A stretch of DNA of 64,000 nucleotides from Metallyticus violacea (Eukaryota; Arthropoda; Insecta; Mantodea; Metallyticidae). Location: the NCBI GenBank assembly GCA_030762175.1, contig CM060833.1, forward strand, positions 1,676,501-1,740,500, given 5' to 3'. The position numbers were made by a program, and so were the translations under genes. Shown piece after piece: positions 1-12,049 of the stretch; positions within the stretch are counted from its first letter, which is position 1; the number at the start of each line of letters is the position of its first letter. The notes beneath the pieces were generated by a model. The model worked only from the letters and a program-made list of their open reading frames with translations. It had not been told where the DNA came from and made no database searches.

Positions 1-1529
1 TGATAATTGTATTCTAGATCTACAGAATATGCTTTCCCCCCATTTATGGTAATATTAACATATTCACAATATTGCAAACTGTTGTGTATAATTTGCACTT
101 GCTTCTTTTAAGACATCTTCTTGCTTGATAGTGGTACATTTTATGTTTTTAAGTGTTAGTAATGACGGGAGTTAAGACGCTTATGAAATGTCATTTTTTT
201 CCCTGACTTTCATTTCAGTCAGCGAGTTGAATTGAATGTTTCTGATTTTATATATCGTCCATTTGCTTGTTTAGGAAATCTGCTCAATTTTGGTGCTATT
301 GTTGATATTTTGACCTTTTAAAGTCATATTTGTGGACATGATCTTATATTCATGTTGGGCATTTAAAAAATAATATATTGTGATAAAGAGCTACTTGCAG
401 GAAGCAACTAAGCACGGTGCAGCGACTCTGCCGTGCACTGCATAAGTAGGGGAGGTTGTTTAATGCAGTAATCATTCAACACTGCAACACTATTCGACAG
501 TGATCATCCTTCCTAACTTTAGATTCTGTATCCAAAAAGGGTTAGAGACTCGACTAAACTTCCCTGAAGTGTATAAATTGATATCGAATGTCAAGGCGCT
601 AGCACCTTCCATGCCAGGCTGCCTGAGTATTACTGCCAGCACAGGTGTGTCTGCAACCAAAATTGTTCAGGTTTGTTGAAGACTTCACATACAGAAAACG
701 TAGAATGCGAATTACGGAGAGTGCAGCAGTTTCCATAAAGAACAAACTTAGGAAATCCTGGATTTTCAACAATGCGCAAAATTAGTCACATTTTTGGTGA
801 AGACGATGCTCTGTTTAAATATGCTCCCATAACACCTTACAAGACCATGGCAGAAGATTCCTCTTTGAGAATTTGAAGATGCTACCATAAATAGGCGTGT
901 AAATTTGCAGCTGTTTCACTATATCCACAAACACTGGCTATTGTTCTTTACAGGAATAACAGCCATCTACTTAAACCATTACTAGAAAAAACGAAACCAG
1001 TGTATTAATAACACGACTCAAACAATGAAGCAACTGTATGTATTTAGCTATTGAAATAATGTAATTAGTTTTTCGTGTATTTGTTTAGCATATTTCCCAC
1101 TTTTGGTTATCGCGCCAATACGAAGGCTGAATCCCGGCGGTAAATCGAATTTTACAAGTCGGTTGCGATATACTTTTATTTTCATTTTCTTGAGTTACAT
1201 GAGTAGGTACACTTGTTTACGATAATTTCTGTTTCTGACCTTCATCCTAATGTGCGTGTTGTTACAATATCGGGATATTTAAGTTAAGTTGTTGGATAAT
1301 TAACTGCATTCGCATTCTAAACCTTGACGCGCAGAAAGAGGCGGAACTACTTTTACAAAATTGCCGCATTCTCGAGAGCAAATTAGCGGAGTTCTATAGA
1401 GAGGGATGTTAACTTAATATGTAATGTAAACGAGGTATTAGTATCATTGTTGTCACTTCCAGTGTCCGTCTGTGACAGGTATGCAAGTTGAGACGTGTTC
1501 ACTTCCGCCTATGGAAATGGAGGTGCTTT
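1..1529. other. AT-rich DNA, no gene seen
   Basis: I see no coding signature or known repeat here. All reading frames are broken by frequent stops. The stretch may be intergenic or intronic. Confidence 0.5.
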
Positions 1530-2215
1530 CGTCTCAACAAATCTGTTCCAGGAGGTCTACTTCTTCGCTAAAGTACGGCTCGAAGATGGTTTGAAATATT
1601 TAAAGAGGAGAGGGAAGATGGACTCGACCGTCTAGTTTGTGTTTTAGCGCAAGAAAAACATTGACATGCTACTGTCACTGTGAGATAATTGTGGAACACT
1701 TTGAGATATTGTGGTCAGTGAAAAGTCGCACCGAGACATGTTTGTGCACAGAGGGTGCTGCATGCAGTTGAAGAGTTTCATTCAAAGCTGATGGGACTCG
1801 GCTGAAAGCAAAGCTCCATCATCACAAATACTGGGAAAATTATGCGCATCCATTTTTAGATATTCAAGGAATGGTTTACCAGCACACGTAACTTAATTGG
1901 ATGTGCTGAAAACTCTGCGAGGCCACATTTCCGTGCTGCTGCATCACGATAATGCACGGCCACGCATCGCAAATATTGTTGCTGAATATCTCAAAAACAT
2001 CAATGTGAAGTGTGTGACTTTTACCTTTCCCCCAAATTGAAGAAACACGTTCGAGGGCGGGATTGAAACAGTGGTGAAGGCTGCGGGAAGGATTCTGAAG
2101 GACCTATCAACAAATGGCTTCCAGCATGCCTTTGAAAATCGGCAGAAACGCTGGGGGACAGGTGCATTGCATTCATCGGGGGCTACTTTCAGAACGATCA
2201 TCAAACTTCTGAGGA
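1530..2215 (+). mobile_element. Degenerate mariner-like transposase
   Basis: Pieces of a mariner transposase can be read in shifting frames. Near 1580 there is a helix-turn-helix segment resembling RWFEIFKEEREDGLDRL. Near 1950 there is the catalytic block LHHDNARPR, where mariners have H(Q/H)DNARPH. Near 2030 comes a segment like FPKLKKHVRGR, and near 2115-2200 the C-terminal block NGFQHAFENRQKRWG. Several stops and frameshifts separate these blocks, so no protein can be made. The element is an old class II cut-and-paste transposon. Its terminal inverted repeats were not located, so the ends are approximate. Confidence 0.7.
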
Positions 2216-3724
2216 CGAATGAAGGTATGTCGCGATCGTTCTACCCAAGTCATGCTAATATTCTTTCTTGGATTGTATCAACAACTTTTTTTCTGCGTAT
2301 ATCACAATATTCTATCTTGTTCTTATTATTATAACGACTAGCTTCTATTAATTTGCTGACTTGTTGCCTGTTTAACAAAAGAGAAGAGATAAACACTAAT
2401 GTACTATAAGTATAGTAGATTTTCATGAGTGCTATTATTAACAAAACAGTTGAATGCTGCTTTACGGTAAGTCTATCATTCTAAAGTTAATAGCTATATG
2501 CAAAATATAAAGATGTGACAACAGTTGCAGCAACCATTTCTGTGTTTGTTTATAACTGAAAAGAAAACTTAAGTATGGATGACATTCCGAAGGAAATTAT
2601 AAAGAAAGCTCAAAAATAAAAATTTTATGAAAAAAGACATTAAAGTTGTTCCCACAAATAAAACAGCCGTATTGAAACTTTAAAACTATGCTGAAAGAAA
2701 TGAAAACAAGAAAAGGAAAGGAAAGGTTACTGATGTTATTTAAAAAAAAAAACTAATTGCAAATAAGGCGAACAAATTAAATGTGCTCTTATGGTGATAA
2801 ATATGGAATATTGGGGCTGTATTCTCGCCCCAATCGTCCTATACGAACATCGCGCACGCTCATTACGTAGGGCTATGTACAGATGCAGAACAGAAATTCA
2901 CAAACGTTTAAAGGCGGTATATGATCACATAAGACCATCTGCAACTGGGCTACTGTGTGCTCCCGCGGTACGGATGTGAGTATTGGCTGCCCGACAACGA
3001 TTTCTCAGGTTGAACTCTACTGTTTTGTTTGTTCGCACTCAACAAGACTGGGGGAAGAGTCCAATAAGCATGCGATGCGAAGCAAGATATATACTGGTGC
3101 TCGCGTCCTCTGGTGTTTATGCAAACTTAGCTGCCGGGAGTGTCGCGATGTATATCTGACAACTGAGCGCCTGCCTCTCGCCGTATGTTGAGTGCCGTGG
3201 CGTGTGCAAATGAAACATTGGAACTGCACATCCAATGCAGTGCTTATCTGCGTCTGATAAGTACTACTTAGCAAAAGCGAACTGAATGCCGCGTGTAGAT
3301 ATTATAACAGCATTGCAAATGCTTCCTTATATATTAAATTCAAATTAAGTAATTAACCACACCAAGGAGTCACACAAGCACGCGCCTATCTTTAAATGTT
3401 CAAACATTCATTTTCCGTTATCAGTTTTAAGTTTTAACTGCCACAGATATCATTCGCTGTTTTTTGAAAGTTTAAAACATTTTGTTGACATTGGCCAGTT
3501 TAAATGCTAACAATACAATGCCTGTCGGATTCAAAGACCTAACGAATTTAAATTCATCAAACCTCCAACAGCAGGAGTTATAAACGCTGAACCCTCGGGT
3601 TTATTATATAGAATTTCTTGGCCTCCACCGTAACAAAACCCAGAGCATTTCTCTTTTCGTACAATTGATATGTATTATAATATATCAGAAACTATTTTTA
3701 TTATTTTATTAAAATGGGATATAG
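2216..3724. other. Unannotated DNA with a less AT-rich island
   Basis: No gene was recognised. The part from about 2800 to 3280 is visibly richer in G and C than its flanks and has short open frames on both strands, but none resembles a known family and no splice-site pair frames them. It may be an old repeat or a regulatory segment. Confidence 0.3.
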
Positions 3725-3930
3725 CAAGCTTTCATAGAAAAAATTAAAATTGTGGCCGCTGGGGCGATTTTTAAATTTCGCTTTAACCTCCGCTCGATTT
3801 TCAGGTATGCCATCACTCCTAATGGCCCGATTGTCCTGATTTTAAGCAGCTATTTTTATGAACATATGTTAATGAAATATACCGAGTTTCGTTGGGGAAA
3901 ACAAAAATTGCTGCTAGGGCGTCAACACAC
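3725..3930 (+). repeat. Repeat family R3, unit fragment
   Basis: The stretch holds a unit with the core CGATTTTTAAATTTCGCTTT followed by AACCTCCGC and later a GTTTCGTTG block. The same unit recurs two or three times at 60390-60700, and the tail that follows it there recurs inverted at 22500-22945. No coding capacity is visible. The family is unrecognised. Confidence 0.5.
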
Positions 3931-4219
3931 ACACATAAAAGATCTAATTTTTTCCATCCTCATTTACGGTGGCCAGTAGGTAGGATTTGAAGAAATGTTT
4001 CACGGGTACAACCGAAATAGCAATTCGCTAAAGTGATAAGTCGGATTTAAACACACGTTGCATGTTTCAATTCAAAGGAACTGCTGGTGACCATTATCAG
4101 TTACGTCTTCGTCATCTGAGTCTTGAAAATAGGTGTCGTGCAGTAATTGTTCAGCAAGTTGCAGTTAAAAAAAATGCAATTTATCTGTCCATTTCTCATT
4201 AACGCATCTTCTGAAAAAG

Positions 4220-4434
4220 GTGTAAAACTTCTAAGTATGGCTTCCTTCGGAAGGGAAATAAAGCCATGGGTCCCGTGTCGTACATTTACGGCACGAAAAA
4301 GAACCTCAAGCCTGAGAGAAGAGACCTCTGAGCAAAATTTGTTGGCCGTTTCACGCCCTGCATTGAATGGAACGCTGATGATCTGAGATGTTAAAGAGCG
4401 TCCGTAAATAAACTTTATAAATAATAATAAAAAA
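4220..4434 (+). mobile_element. tRNA-derived SINE, family A, 5'-truncated
   Basis: This copy carries the family A body and 3' tail: CTTCCTTCGGAAGGG, then ACATTTACGGCACGAAAAAG, then CTGAGCAAAATTTG, then GAGCGTCCGTAAATAAA running into an A/T-rich tail. The tRNA-like head with the pol III promoter boxes, present in the copy at 16683-16960, is missing. That is typical of 5' truncation during target-primed insertion. Confidence 0.75.
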
Positions 4435-5767
4435 ACCTACAATTGTTTACTTAAAGTCTTCTGTTCTCTAGCTAACAACTGAGGTAAAGACACAAATATG
4501 TCTGCAATATTCTAGGGAACTGATTACTGCAAGGAAACACTTAATTGCAAGTATATTGATTCACAGTATTAATCTTAATTGCTTCCGACGACAATGACGC
4601 TTTAAATCCTGCATATTTTTATTTTGCGAACTCCTCCGCAATAAACGACAGTATTTGGGAATGCGGCTGCAATTCTGTGATATCCGGCGACCAAACACAA
4701 GGGAGGATTTACTTGTCTATACAATGAAAACTATTTATGGTAAAACAATGCGGTTTTCACAGCCGCGTTGCAAAACTTGCTTTCTACGTTTCTCATAAAT
4801 TAATTATTGCTAATCTAGAATACTGTCTCCCAGCATAAATGGCATTTGCAAGAGGGAATGACTTTGTGGGATCACAATACGGCAACATGTAAGGTTCCGA
4901 TTGGAGAACGCGCATGTGCAAGTAACGATCTGTCAAGATCTTTAATTTTTATTTTCTCTTCATTAGAAAATACAGAACACTTTCTGTTTTGTACGTTAAA
5001 TAGTTTTGAAACTTCATTAACAAAATACAATTTTCGTTACACAATACGATAAACACAGTATTAAAGAAATTGCAAAGGATTGGGCACCAAGCGTTATGAA
5101 ACAAAAGAACGATGCGCCGGGAGAAAAGTTCGTGGGGCACGGTTTTTGTAGAAAGAGAGTACAGTCGTAATTACTTGTTGCAAACCACCAGGTGGAACTT
5201 TCGGCTATTTAGAAACACAAGAAACAAAATCCAACGTTTCTTATTTATGTACTCATATTCAGCGGCAGTCAATGAAGGAAGATTTGGAGAAGCTGGTAAA
5301 AGTGTAATCCGGGAGTGGCGGGCACAAGAAGCAAATGGTCACCAAGGCTCATTGTTGTGTCGCACTCACCGAATATTACGATAACATTAAGGACTGTTCA
5401 ATCCACGAGTGGTGGTTTCGCGACGCCATAATGAAGTTACACAACGGATCACTGACTGACGTTGTCAAGGAGAGATGCCATACAAAAACTACTATTATTA
5501 ATTTCCTAGCTGGCGAATATGGAACAGTAAGGTTTCTGCACTGACGTTGAATTGAGTTTCACAAGTTTGATCTGTCTGCGGTTTAAATTCAACTCGTATC
5601 ATCTTCGCGCTTCTCGAAACCTACCAGCTGAACAGTATAACTGCTTCGCAATCATGAACACAGCTCTTATTTATGTGCAAAAGGGACATGTAAATAACAA
5701 TGTTTTGCATTTGTATGTGTTTTTACTACTGAAGCACCACACACTGATGATACATGAGATCAAATGA
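4435..5767. other. No gene recognised
   Basis: AT-rich with a few short open frames. The longest, around 5112-5544, has no family resemblance and no convincing splice sites. Nothing else is supportable. Confidence 0.4.
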
Positions 5768-5936
5768 TAAACTGGGAAAGGAAGGAAACGTTCTAGGACT
5801 AAGTTAAGGCCTAAGGTACTTCTCCGGTATTTGCCATTTATGAGGTCTGAGGAAAACCTGGAAAAAGCCTCAGTCAGGGAGGATTCGAATCCAAGACTTC
5901 CCGGCCTTAACGACCTTGGCCACCCGTACCGATCCT
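5768..5936 (-). mobile_element. tRNA-derived SINE, family B
   Basis: Read on the minus strand, the copy starts with a tRNA-like head. It has an A-box region GGGTGGCCAAGGTCGTTAAG and a B-box region GGATTCGAATCC, resembling a class II (Leu/Ser-type) tRNA. The family body follows with CCTGACTGAGG, a tract matching TTTTTCCAGGTTTTCCTCAG, GGCAAATACCGG and a GGAACG/TTCCTTCC tract. The 3' tail seen in the copy at 53574 is absent. Confidence 0.75.
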
Positions 5937-6894
5937 CTTCCCATTTGTGTATTATGCCTTAACTTAATATGGTGAGAAAAATAAAATTGTTTATTGGACA
6001 ACACCTAAGAGCTGGACGCCAATATACCATAGTTTCCCCCCCCCCCCGAAATGTTTAAACTTTTCACATTATAACGGTTTTTAATAATTTACCGCTTTTT
6101 CTGCGACAATCTAGTAGTTCAAAGCAATTATCAGTAGATAGCAACAAAGGTTTTTATTAGTAAAAAACTAAAAGGCTTAATATATCGACATATCTAACAA
6201 GCCATAGATATTATAAGTTTAGTTGACCGTTGTCTTTTAAATGAAGCATGTTGTAAATTGCCTCCAGTATCGGATCAGAACATAAAATTTGTTTGGGACA
6301 CGAAGCTTATATGGTCTACCTAAGAGAGCCATTTGCAGTTCCTCGGATGTGGAAAAAGCTGACTTTTGCATAGTTGACATTACACAGAGCAAATATTCCA
6401 TTTTGCTCCCGTTCCATCGCTGTATCTGAAGACGAAATTCCTGTGATTACAGTGATAAGAGAGAAACAAAGGAACCACAGTTCTTCACTAAACAAATTGG
6501 ATGCTCTTATAAGGCAGTTGGAACTAACCAAATTAAAGACGGAACTTCTTGTAACTTGCTAGCTAAAGAATGCAAAATAACAAAATATAGAGAGGCATAA
6601 GGATTTTGAGTGCTTCTATCAAATTTATAATATTTTGCAGTACTCTCTCAAGCTGTGCTACTACAGCATAGCAACAGGTTTCCCTGCATCTGTTTACTTG
6701 AAAATGTCAAGCTGCTCTTGGAAAACTTCAACTATGGATGTGAGTTGGGATTTCTTCAAGGTATTCTTGCTGCCTCTGCTTATGGATAGCAGGTCAACAG
6801 GATTTCTGTATCCCCACTGCATATCAAAAGCAACTCTGTCAAATGTTTCGCAACTTATTCGAAGCAAAAGTGAAAGGTGCAATTTTTACCGGGC
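5937..6894. other. No gene recognised; C homopolymer and a coding-like remnant
   Basis: Positions 6036-6047 are twelve consecutive C. On the minus strand about 6694-6882 there is a 62-codon open frame with a plausible amino-acid pattern (ending VEVFQEQLDIFK), followed immediately by a stop. I do not recognise it. It may be an eroded transposon or a pseudogene. Confidence 0.3.
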
Positions 6895-7020
6895 CTCACG
6901 TTCGAGTAACCATACTTTCCTTCTAAATCCAAGATCGCGGGTTCGAAGCGAAGTAAAGCCCTGGGTCACGTGTCGTAGATTTGCGGCAAGCCTGAAAGAA
7001 GGACCGACATCAAATTTTGT
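6895..7020 (+). mobile_element. SINE family A, internally deleted
   Basis: The head segment (AACCATACTT, AAATCCAAGATCGCGGGTTC with the B box) joins directly to the body segment GAAGTAAAGCC...GTCGTAGATTTGCGGC. The joining segment seen in the full-length copy at 16683-16960 is deleted, and the 3' tail is lost. Confidence 0.6.
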
Positions 7021-7654
7021 TACTCGTGTTATCTGAGAAGACGTGCAAGAATTTCGAGGTTGAGGCCATTAAGAAACAAACTGAGGGATTTACAGAATGG
7101 TGCATGAGGTTCAGGTTGGAGATAATGGAGTCAATAAGGGGAGGTGCCAAACATTTCCGAGAATGAATGCAAAGAAAATCTCCCTCGTCTTTCCTGGAAT
7201 TTTCAGAACGTACTTCCCAGTAATGATCTTTGATGCTGCTCACGATCACCCGTCACCGTCGTGACCTCATCACCTTTGGGTCTGGAAAACCCTAGACCAT
7301 GACTGGCCTATGTAAATGTCTAAAACTCCACCATTAAATCCTTCCCTCCTTCATTCTATCCTGACTGTGGTACCCATATAAGAACTTTCCTCTTCTCATG
7401 CACGATAGCGAACTAATCTACAGAAATTAGCACCACTTGAAGGACAAAGTGTTTATTAGGTGAAATGCATGATGGAGTTAAAAATACCAATACAAGAACG
7501 AATTAAAGTATTTAAATAACTGCCTAGCAAAGTCCTTGGAGGTACTCTGATAAGTCTTAAGTCATGGAAACAGGTCCTTCTTTTCTCATGAACAAGGGGC
7601 AACATGAAAAATCTAAGACATGCGAATGAAAGCGTATGCAATCACAGTTGCGTT

Positions 7655-7900
7655 TCTCAGTACGCCCCGAAGTTCAGTTGGTGAGCCTCAGGGTCAGGAA
7701 TGGAGGTCACGAAGAATGAAAAACGTGCAAATGTGAAAATAATACTTTTCCGAGACATGCATACATGGGAATGCCCAGGGAGCACTGGGTACGCATGCGT
7801 TTCCCTATCGAACAGAGGCCTTCAAACGGGTAACAATGTTAATTGCCCATCTACTGCACATAGGGCGTTCTGTGTACGCTGCAGCGGTTTTTAACGACGG
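7655..7900 (+). mobile_element. Mariner-like transposase N-terminal fragment (family M8)
   Basis: The 5' lead GTACGCCCCGAAGTTCAGTT is shared with copies at 26540 (minus) and 39575 (minus). It is followed by a start and an N-terminal segment reading like NEKRANVKIILFRDMHTWEC. This matches the helix-turn-helix start of a mariner-like family that usually reads LRGRNARECH. The frame then breaks down. Only the N-terminal part is visible. Confidence 0.5.
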
Positions 7901-8904
7901 AGGAATAGAATGTTGCTCGGTTCCCCGGTTTTGATTACTCCCTGCGAGGGCCGCCTACATCCAGCCTTTCTTTGGTGAAACCACTCGACAGAAAATGTCA
8001 TATACTTTCAATAACACGTCATACATTTGTATCTCTCATATAACTTTCTGAATACCGCTACGCTACCCACTCTAGAAGCAGTGTACTTCGTGCACGGTGT
8101 TTGACGCAATGTGAAGGGTTTTTCAATTTTCCTTAAATACGCCCCAATTGTTTCCAAAAAAAAAAAAAAATCATCAGACCGTGATAATTTAATCGCTAGC
8201 AGGATACACCGCTGGGGAAACTCCTCTCCTTTACTTGGCGGATATAATATATAATCTTCTCCTGCTGCCAAAAAATGCGTAATGTTTTTATCTGTGAAAG
8301 ACTAACCAGTAGGTTTCCTTGTCGATAATAACAGACTTTAACAACATTATCCTTTATCCTTTCTGAAAATCACTGTTGGAACATATGCAGTTTTTTCGTT
8401 CTTTTCCATTACTGGTAAATTCAAATGAATTTTCATCACCTTTTATAGTTTAGCAAGGTTATCTTGATTGCTACCAGTAAGGGCACATTGCACTCTCAAC
8501 TGATAGTCGCATTCCCTAGCGTGCTTAAGGCTGGGTGTGCTGGCTTGTATACGTTAACTGTTATTGAAGAATTGAAATGCTTTCTTTACGCTGTTTATAA
8601 CACTGACCAAACACGATCACCGTGGTCAAGAGGCAGCGTTTGCGACCACTAACCTGGAGGTTCGGAGTTCTATATTTTTTGATGTACCATAACCATCATT
8701 TAGCTGAGAAAACGTAGCCTGTACAATACCGTCCGTCTTGCGCATAGGTTTATGAATACAACACGCGGCAATGGACACAGATCTCGGCCTGGCTTAGAAA
8801 TGTCTTGAAGATGGCCAAACTACTATGATAGTTGCTAAGTGCCATGCTTTAGATGGTAAATGTAGTCACTTGTTTGTGGTGAGCATGTAAACAAAAGAAT
8901 GTTA
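7901..8904. other. No gene recognised
   Basis: AT-rich DNA with a 14-A homopolymer beginning at 8157. Nothing beyond short, unrecognised open frames is seen on either strand. Confidence 0.4.
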
Positions 8905-9644
8905 AACTTTTTTACAACATGGATGAAAACAAAAATACGAGTTGTGATAAAATACTTCGTCTTGAAGGGTTTAACCACACTGAAATACAAAAGGACTTCC
9001 ATTCCACATTAAAGGACAATTCGCTTTCGTTTTTGACGGTTACAAAGTGGGGTACTGAATTTAAACGTGATCCTACATGCATTCATGATGATGAACGCTC
9101 AGGGCGTCTCAAAACGGCAACGACCGACGAGATTGTGACAAAATTTACAATACGGTATTGAATAATCATCGATTGAAAGTACGCGACCTGACTCGACAGG
9201 TCGTGTCCACCATATTTTGGGTATGAGAAAGATTTCCGTTCGATGGATGCCTCAAAAACGCATTGCTCAAGAGTGTTAGACTTGTTCAAAGCCAATGGCA
9301 ATTACTTTCTCCGACGTTTCAAACATGCATTCATTACTCTACGCCAGAGACGAAGGAGCAGTCCAAACAGTGGGTGGCAACAGTGAAAGTGCACCAAAGA
9401 AAGCAAAAATGGCTCCATCTGTAAGAAAAGTCATGGCTATGGTTTTGTGAGGTTCTCACGGTGTGGTGCTCGCAAAGGGGAGAACCATCACCTCAAGAAT
9501 GTTATTCAGGCTAAACGTCTACACCTTGCTAAAAAGAACGTTCTCTTTCATCACGATATCGTCCCTTTACACGCATCTGAATTGTTGCTGCAAAACTGCA
9601 TGACTTTCGTTTCCAGTGCCTCCACATCTGCCATTTCGCCGGAG
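8905..9644 (+). mobile_element. Degenerate mariner transposase, truncated by a SINE
   Basis: From the ATG at 8919 the N-terminal helix-turn-helix region is open for 80 codons and ends in the mariner-type block ERSGRLKTATTDEIV. After a frameshift, the central block HYSTPETKEQS is readable near 9335, followed by SAPKKAKMAPSVRKVMAMVF. Near 9525-9590 comes HLAKKNVLFHHD, which contains the second catalytic aspartate of the DDD triad. The expected PYSPDLAPSDF region and C terminus are missing, because family A SINE sequence begins at about 9645. Several frameshifts make the gene non-functional. Confidence 0.8.
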
Positions 9645-9820
9645 AGAAGTAAAGCCGTGGGTCCCGTGTCGTACATTTACGGCACGATAAAGAACCTCAA
9701 GCCTGAAAGAAGAGACCTCTGAGCAAAATTTGTCGGCCGTTTCACGCCCTGAATTGAATGAGACGTTGATGACCTGAGATGTTAAAGAGCGTTCATAAAT
9801 AAATCAAATAAAAAAAATAG
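9645..9820 (+). mobile_element. SINE family A, 5'-truncated, joined to a mariner
   Basis: Begins at GAAGTAAAGCCGTGGGTCC and runs through the complete 3' tail (AGATGTTAAAGAGCGT, then ATAAATAAATC and an A-rich stretch). The left edge lies inside the coding part of the mariner, so the SINE landed in, or replaced the end of, that older transposon. No pol III head is present. Confidence 0.75.
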
Positions 9821-11202
9821 CCGGATTTGGTTCTCAGTGATTACTTTTCGTTTCCAAATCTGAAGAAATGACTTAGCGAACCAGATCCACATCAAATAAT
9901 TAGGTTAATGCCGAGACAACCACTTATTTTTCACAGTTGGACAAATCTTATTTTACCGAGGGCATTAAAAGCTTGAAAGCATTGGATAAATGTACTGACT
10001 TACAAGGTGACTGTGTTGAGAGAGGAAAGAAAAACATATCTTAAATCTTATATTTCTTTGGTTAGGCCGAGAACTTTTAGAACACCCTATGTATAAACCT
10101 AAACTAAATAACAAAATTACGGTCGGAGGCTCCGCGTATATTGCGGAAGCACAGTAGTGTTGTTCTGTACAGGGAGAGGTAAAAACGGGAGGGGGGGGGG
10201 GGTCGCAACCCTTTATTTCTGCAATTCTATAGCTCAACAGAAGGACCAAGATGCACATCCTCCCTGACAAATTTAGAGCTCCAGAAAAAACAAGAGTTTC
10301 ATCCGGTGCAAAAAACAACAACTAATTTTAAGATTGCACACAACATAACTCGTGAGATTAGAACCCAACAGTAGCGACTCACTGATGTGGACTGTAAATA
10401 ATCTCTCCATATGCATCACGAGCATCACTTTTTGAAGTGTCTGTACCAAGGTTGCTGCGTCTACACATCTAGGTCACGTCAGATCACCGTGATAACCGGA
10501 AATCAATGTCACCCCGCCATTCTTCAGTATTTTATCACAACATGCTTTGTGATCAGGGCACACACTTGAGGCCCGTCAATTTTGTAGCAAGTTTCGGAAA
10601 CATGGTCACCGCAAATGAGGATTGACATAAAGCGATATGAGTTGTTCAGAAATGTAAACTTTGGTAGTTGTCACTTCTACCAAGAAATGTAAATTACTGC
10701 CTACCATTCTGTATCTCTTTTGTGCACTTTTTTGTTCAATTGCTTGAAACAAGAACTTCAAATGTGTTAAAGACGATTCATCAAAGAAACTGCAACTCTG
10801 TAGTCGTCTTGATCGCATTTTGTAACGTAGCTATCACATTAACACATACTATAATACAGCAGCAACTGTTTCCCTCCCAACCAGAGCGTTTTTGTTAAGA
10901 TTTGACGTGTGCTTAAGCATTGCGCAAAAACATTTGGAGATCCTCCCAGGGTTTCAGGAAGCATAAAGTATATTACGAGCGACTTTCAGTATTGTTGCAA
11001 ATATTAAACAAAACTAGTTTGAGAGAAAATAATCCCACAATCTTACCTTCGTGAACTTCAGCAAAGTGTATTAGTTGCTTTTCCTTTCGGCGCCTCATAA
11101 AGACCGCTCATTACTCGAACCACTACTTTTTATGTTGCACATTTCCAACCGCCCCTCGTTGTGGACATGACGCCGTGACTAGTAAATGAAGATCTAACAT
11201 TC
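9821..11202. other. No gene recognised; G homopolymer
   Basis: Positions 10191-10202 are twelve consecutive G. Short open frames near 9965-10321 and 10606-10898 have no recognisable family and no supporting splice sites. Confidence 0.4.
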
Positions 11203-11620
11203 CAACTCCCTTTACAACAAACATTTGGAATCCACTTAAATCACAGGCTATAGTTGTGGGGAATAAACGTAAAACGATGTCCCGCCCATCATGTAATTAT
11301 ATCCTGAGTGTTCACATAGACTTAACACAGTCAGGCAACCCATACATGCAATAAAATTTTTGTTTGATTCACACATTAGCTAAAGATCTACCTCTCAATC
11401 TCATTCAAGTGTTTGTTATCGACGTTTGTTTTGTCTTCAACTCTCGTGTGATTAACCTACCAATCCCGTGGTTACTCCCGTGCGCTCCTGTTCAAACGGT
11501 CACGGAATATGACTTTACTGTCTATCCCTCGACATTTCCACTCAAGCCCATTCAGCGTGTCAGTTCCCAGAATTTGGAACTCTCATCTCTAAAGTCAGAG
11601 ATTGTCGGATACTAAAGCAA
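11203..11620 (+). repeat. LINE-tail-like repeat, copy 1
   Basis: About 320 bases are nearly identical to the reverse complement of 46120-46499, and similarity continues to AAAGTCAGAGATTGT at 11591. In a shifting frame the last 90 bases read like VPRIWNSHLSKVRDC. That resembles the conserved PRLWNSLPxxIRxCP block near the end of CR1/jockey-type LINE ORF2 proteins. I infer the 3' part of a non-LTR retrotransposon. Copy 1 keeps about 45 bases that copy 2 has lost. Confidence 0.5.
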
Positions 11621-12049
11621 TATAAATAATTAATCTCTCTCTTCTTACTCGAGAAAAAATATTGATCAACAATGCGGAATTCGAACACTTTCTAACATTT
11701 GCAACCATAATTTGGCTTTATCTATAATTTCGCCTGGTAGAGTGGAAGAAATGACCCCATTTTCTGGATAAATTTGACCGATACAGGCTGCTGACTGGAA
11801 GTTGCGAGGCGAATAGTTGTGACATCACAGGGCTTAAGATTGAGGCGGACTGCTCCTCACTACACATAGTACATGTGCATCATTTTCTTTGTTTCATACA
11901 TTCAAGGAGTTTTGCAACCAGCCTGTCCATAGTTGAACAAAAATATTTACAAGACTAGACATTGCACCTTAGATATCAAAATATGCAGTATAGTCTTTTG
12001 AGTTCTGTGTCGATAACTACTAAAATCATGAATAAAAAAAAAAAAAAGA
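11621..12049. other. No gene recognised
   Basis: Short AT-rich spacer between two repeats. It includes a 13-A run near 12035, just before the mariner remnant. Nothing else is seen. Confidence 0.4.

Noticed and set aside
6635..7036. 133-codon plus-strand open frame
   Set aside because: The right-hand part is a SINE A fragment, and the left part has no coding support on this strand.
10606..10898. Overlapping open frames on both strands
   Set aside because: Lengths are within chance expectation and the sequence shows no family motifs.
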